From CAZTZL01 sp964617625 (GTDB taxonomy: Bacteria; Zhuqueibacterota; QNDG01; DSAB01): a stretch of DNA of 16,365 nucleotides. Both the position numbers and the translations under genes were made by a program. Location of the stretch: the NCBI GenBank assembly GCA_964617625.1, contig CAZTZL010000058.1:1-16365 (forward strand), written 5' to 3'. Every line of letters begins with the position of its first letter. The stretch's first letter is position 1. The notes under the pieces are model-generated. The model was not told the DNA's origin. It saw only the letters and a list, made by a program, of their open reading frames with translations, and searched no databases. Positions 13,938 to 16,365 of the stretch are shown in pieces.

Positions 13938-16097
13938 CTAAGGAACCACTTCAATATTTTTTTTCAAACGAATATCCTCTGAAGAAGAACCGACCAGCAG
14001 TTGAATTCTTCCCTCTTCGACAACAAAACTGTGCTTGTCCGCATCCCAATAGGCCAGACTTTCCGCGTTCAGGGGAATTTCCACCAGCCGTGTTTGTCCC
14101 GGCTGAATCGATACCCGCTCAAACCCCCGCAGTTCTTTCAGAGGCCTCGGGACTTCGGAACCGAGATGTTTGATATAGAGCTGGACCACTTCCTCACCGG
14201 CCAAATCACCGGCATTGGTCACATCCACACCGACGATGATACTGCCATCCTTTTTCAACTGGTCAGCACTGACACTCAAATGAGAGTATTTAAAATTCGT
14301 GTAACTGAGCCCGTATCCGAATGGATAAAGCGGTTTGCCCTTGAAATACATATAGGTCCGGCCGTCCCGGATATTATAATCCATCATATCCGGAAGCTGA
14401 TCCATCGATTTCGGCCAGGTCTGAACCAGCCTTCCGGCTGGATTGTGATCACCGAAAAGAACGTCGGCCAGTGCGGTTCCCAGTTCCTGACTGCTGTGGG
14501 TCATATGAATAATGGCCGGGACATGTTCCTGTGTCCAGTTGATAGCGAAAGGAAAACTGCTGATCAGCACAACCACGGTATTGTGATTGGCCGCATAAAC
14601 TGCCCGGATCAATTCTTCCTGTTCGAGGATAAGGGATTTCCGGTCGACAGCTTCCTTGCCGTCGCTCGGCAGCTTCACTTCAGCCCAGTCCGAATCACCT
14701 GTAGGGTGGTTACCGACACAGACAATGGCCACATCTGATTTCCCCGCCAGTTTGACAGCCGTATCGATACTGTCTCCGCCGGAATATTCCACAATTATTG
14801 TATCACCTGCTTTGCCGGAAATGCCTTCGAGAGGAGTAACCGCATACGGCGGCGTGCCGCTGTACCAGTCGGGAAGCACTTCATTGGCACGTCTCCCGAT
14901 CACCGCGATGGATCGGATTCGACTCCGGTTCAATGGTAGAATATTTTTATCGTTTTTTAACAGGACAATCGTTTTCCGCGTCACTTCCCTGACGACAATG
15001 GGATGTACGTTACTTAACCACGGTTCCAGAGTATCCGCGATTCCGATAGTGGAATAGGGCACCATCTCGGGAGGATCAAGCAGTCCAAGTTTGATCATCA
15101 CTCTGAAATTCCCGCGGATCACGCTGTCGATAACCGCATCAGTAATATAATGGTTGGCCAGAGCACCGTACACACCGTCTTTATACCAATCAAGAAACTG
15201 ATTGATGCCCGCTCTTAAACAGGCTGCGGCTGCCCTGTTCCGATCGGGAAAATATTTGTGAGCCGTAACAAGCAGACTGTACCCGCCGCCGTCCGTACAG
15301 ATGATGCCGTCTTGCCCCCATTCATTGACAGTAATTTCTTTAAGCATGGGATGCACGGTGCACGGAACGCCGTTGCATTTGTTATAAGCCGCCATATAGG
15401 CCCGCGAACCGCCTTCGGTGACCCCTTTCCAGAACGGATAGGCATAGTACTCGCGCCAGAGCCGTTCGTCAAAATTCGAAGAGGTCGAATCCCGTCCGTC
15501 TTCATTGCTGTTGGCCAGGAAATGTTTCATGAGCGAGGCAGCTTGCCAGTATTGGGGATGATTTCCCTGCAATCCCTGGACAAACGCTGTCACAAGTTGC
15601 CCATTGAGCCAGGGGTCTTCCCCGTAGCATTCTTCCGTGCGTCCCCATCTCGGGTCCCGGCCCAAATCCGCGTTCGGCGCACGGATCACCAGACCTCCCT
15701 TTTTATATTTTGGAGATTGAAATATATACCGCGCTTCATACCCTTCGATGGATGCCACCCGTCTTAAAACGCCGCGGTCCCACGATTCGGCCAGACCAAT
15801 CGCCTGCGGGAAAACGGTGGTGGTCACCGGATCTCGCTGTCCCCAGTTGCTCGGCCCCCCTTTGGCCAGCCCGTGCAGCCCTTCCACATGAGGTGTCCCC
15901 TTTATCCCCAGCCGGGGCACACTTGGATCGATACCCAGACAATTAACTTTTTCATCCAGTGTGAGCAGCGAAATAATATTGTCAATCCGCTCTTCCACAG
16001 GCAAATTGGGATCTTGAAACGAATATTCGTACTGGGCAGCCGCTTGCCCGAAAACAGTAAAAGCAACAAAACCAACTATCAGACATTTCATCCTCAT
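13938..16097 (-). CDS. Glycoside hydrolase family 3 beta-glycosidase, secreted
   Basis: This 719-residue exo-acting beta-glucosidase or beta-xylosidase releases sugars from non-reducing ends. A signal peptide covers residues about 1-21 (cleavage after AAA). The N-terminal GH3 barrel (about 35-345) shows NADLGRDPRWGRTEECYGED (142-161), KHFLANSNEDGRD (191-203) and the nucleophile in ICTDGGG (Asp269). The C-terminal alpha/beta domain (about 375-600) has VCVGNHP (459-465) and KEAVDRKSL (481-489), where Glu482 is a candidate acid/base, and GYGLSYTNF. A fibronectin-III-like domain (about 605-705) includes VTNAGDLAGEEVVQLYI and LKELRGFE. There is no PA14 insert. Substrate (glucoside or xyloside) cannot be decided from the motifs. 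The ribosome site AAGGAG lies 8 nt before the first ATG; a second ATG is at codon 3. It is the first gene of the operon with the GH35 gene. Confidence 0.93.
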   Translation of the reverse strand: MRMKCLIVGFVAFTVFGQAAAQYEYSFQDPNLPVEERIDNIISLLTLDEKVNCLGIDPSVPRLGIKGTPHVEGLHGLAKGGPSNWGQRDPVTTTVFPQAIGLAESWDRGVLRRVASIEGYEARYIFQSPKYKKGGLVIRAPNADLGRDPRWGRTEECYGEDPWLNGQLVTAFVQGLQGNHPQYWQAASLMKHFLANSNEDGRDSTSSNFDERLWREYYAYPFWKGVTEGGSRAYMAAYNKCNGVPCTVHPMLKEITVNEWGQDGIICTDGGGYSLLVTAHKYFPDRNRAAAACLRAGINQFLDWYKDGVYGALANHYITDAVIDSVIRGNFRVMIKLGLLDPPEMVPYSTIGIADTLEPWLSNVHPIVVREVTRKTIVLLKNDKNILPLNRSRIRSIAVIGRRANEVLPDWYSGTPPYAVTPLEGISGKAGDTIIVEYSGGDSIDTAVKLAGKSDVAIVCVGNHPTGDSDWAEVKLPSDGKEAVDRKSLILEQEELIRAVYAANHNTVVVLISSFPFAINWTQEHVPAIIHMTHSSQELGTALADVLFGDHNPAGRLVQTWPKSMDQLPDMMDYNIRDGRTYMYFKGKPLYPFGYGLSYTNFKYSHLSVSADQLKKDGSIIVGVDVTNAGDLAGEEVVQLYIKHLGSEVPRPLKELRGFERVSIQPGQTRLVEIPLNAESLAYWDADKHSFVVEEGRIQLLVGSSSEDIRLKKNIEVVP

Positions 16098-16122
16098 GCA
16101 GTTTTCTCCTTGTTGTTAATAA

Positions 16123-16153
16123 CCTCTACGGGAAATGCAATCTCCCGGAGAGG
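16123..16153 (-). other. 5'-UTR hairpin of the GH3-GH35 operon
   Basis: Two 5-bp helices separated by one mismatch form a long stem: CCTCT-CGGGA (16123-16127, 16129-16133) pairs with TCCCG-AGAGG (16143-16147, 16149-16153) around a 9-nt loop. In the minus-strand transcript it ends about 25 nt before the start codon and just upstream of the AAGGAG ribosome site. No U-tract follows, so it is not a terminator. It could stabilise the mRNA or be bound by a protein; I do not recognise it as a known riboswitch. Confidence 0.5.
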
Positions 16154-16234
16154 CGGAGTTCAATTATTTTTTCTTTCTCCTCCCCTTTTCCTGAGAACGC
16201 ATCGCTTCCTGAACCAGAGCAACTTTTTCCTAAT

Positions 16235-16263
16235 AGTATACACAAACCAATGAAATAAGACAA
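16235..16263 (-). promoter_or_regulatory. Sigma-70-type promoter of the GH3-GH35 operon
   Basis: On the minus strand TTGTCT (plus 16258-16263) and TATACT (plus 16235-16240) are separated by exactly 17 bp. The -10 matches five of six consensus bases and the -35 four of six. Transcription would start near 16228, giving a leader of about 130 nt that contains the hairpin at 16123-16153. Bases 16264-16365 are AT-rich with no gene visible. Confidence 0.5.
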
Positions 16264-16365
16264 GAAAAAATTACTTCAGCATCAATCCGACTCCAAAGTG
16301 AACCGAATCCAAATATGATCCTTTTGTAAAAATACTAAAATTTGTTATATTAAATGAATCCAAAA

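Noticed and set aside
14001..14738. 245-residue plus-strand reading frame antisense to the GH3 gene
   Set aside because: The opposite strand encodes a full-length GH3 enzyme with conserved motifs in every domain. The antisense product has no recognisable domain and is a frame shadow.
1..16365. CRISPR array, insertion sequence, integrase or phage genes
   Set aside because: No regularly spaced repeats, transposase or integrase reading frames, or terminal inverted repeats are seen; gene order and motifs look like ordinary chromosomal operons.

Overview
The window looks like chromosomal DNA of a Gram-negative bacterium. The signs are an outer-membrane porin with a terminal phenylalanine, a lipoprotein with a lipobox, and periplasmic or secreted glycosidases with signal peptides. 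The FISUMP-domain lipoprotein, the secreted GH3/GH35 enzymes and the tRNA gene without an encoded CCA end fit a member of the Fibrobacteres-Chlorobi-Bacteroidetes superphylum or a neighbouring candidate phylum (Calditrichota/KSB1-like). This placement is inference; no rRNA or marker gene is present.

Left part (1-2064): a minus-strand lipoprotein (Ig-like, PKD and FISUMP domains), then a minus-strand tRNA-Lys(CTT), set in AT-rich spacer with short palindromes.

Centre (2065-12210): this is the most interesting part. Three minus-strand genes encode a sigma-54 activator with a GAF-like N-terminus, a protein with an HPr-kinase-like P-loop, and a CPA2-type cation/proton antiporter fused to a PTS EIIA domain. 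Divergent from them is a plus-strand operon: an OprP/OprO-like porin followed by pstS, pstC, pstA and pstB. It ends at a strong bidirectional terminator. The 226-bp divergent spacer carries a textbook -24/-12 sigma-54 promoter facing the porin, a good sigma-70 promoter facing the activator, and a 28-bp palindrome over the -10/+1 of the activator promoter. The sequence therefore suggests a Pst-type anion uptake operon controlled by sigma-54 and its own divergently encoded activator. I see no PhoB box, no PhoU and no PhoR/PhoB. The binding protein has lost several phosphate-contacting hydroxyl residues of classical PstS and carries an EF-hand-like calcium loop, so its ligand is open.

Right part (12211-16365): a minus-strand two-gene operon for carbohydrate breakdown, with a GH3 beta-glycosidase first and a GH35-type beta-galactosidase (DUF5597-like) second. 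It has a good sigma-70 promoter and a striking 5'-UTR hairpin.

How the parts may work together (inference): the sigma-54 activator drives the porin-pst operon. The HprK-like protein and the EIIA-tailed antiporter may link PTS phosphorylation state to ion and anion homeostasis, much as PTS-Ntr does in Proteobacteria.
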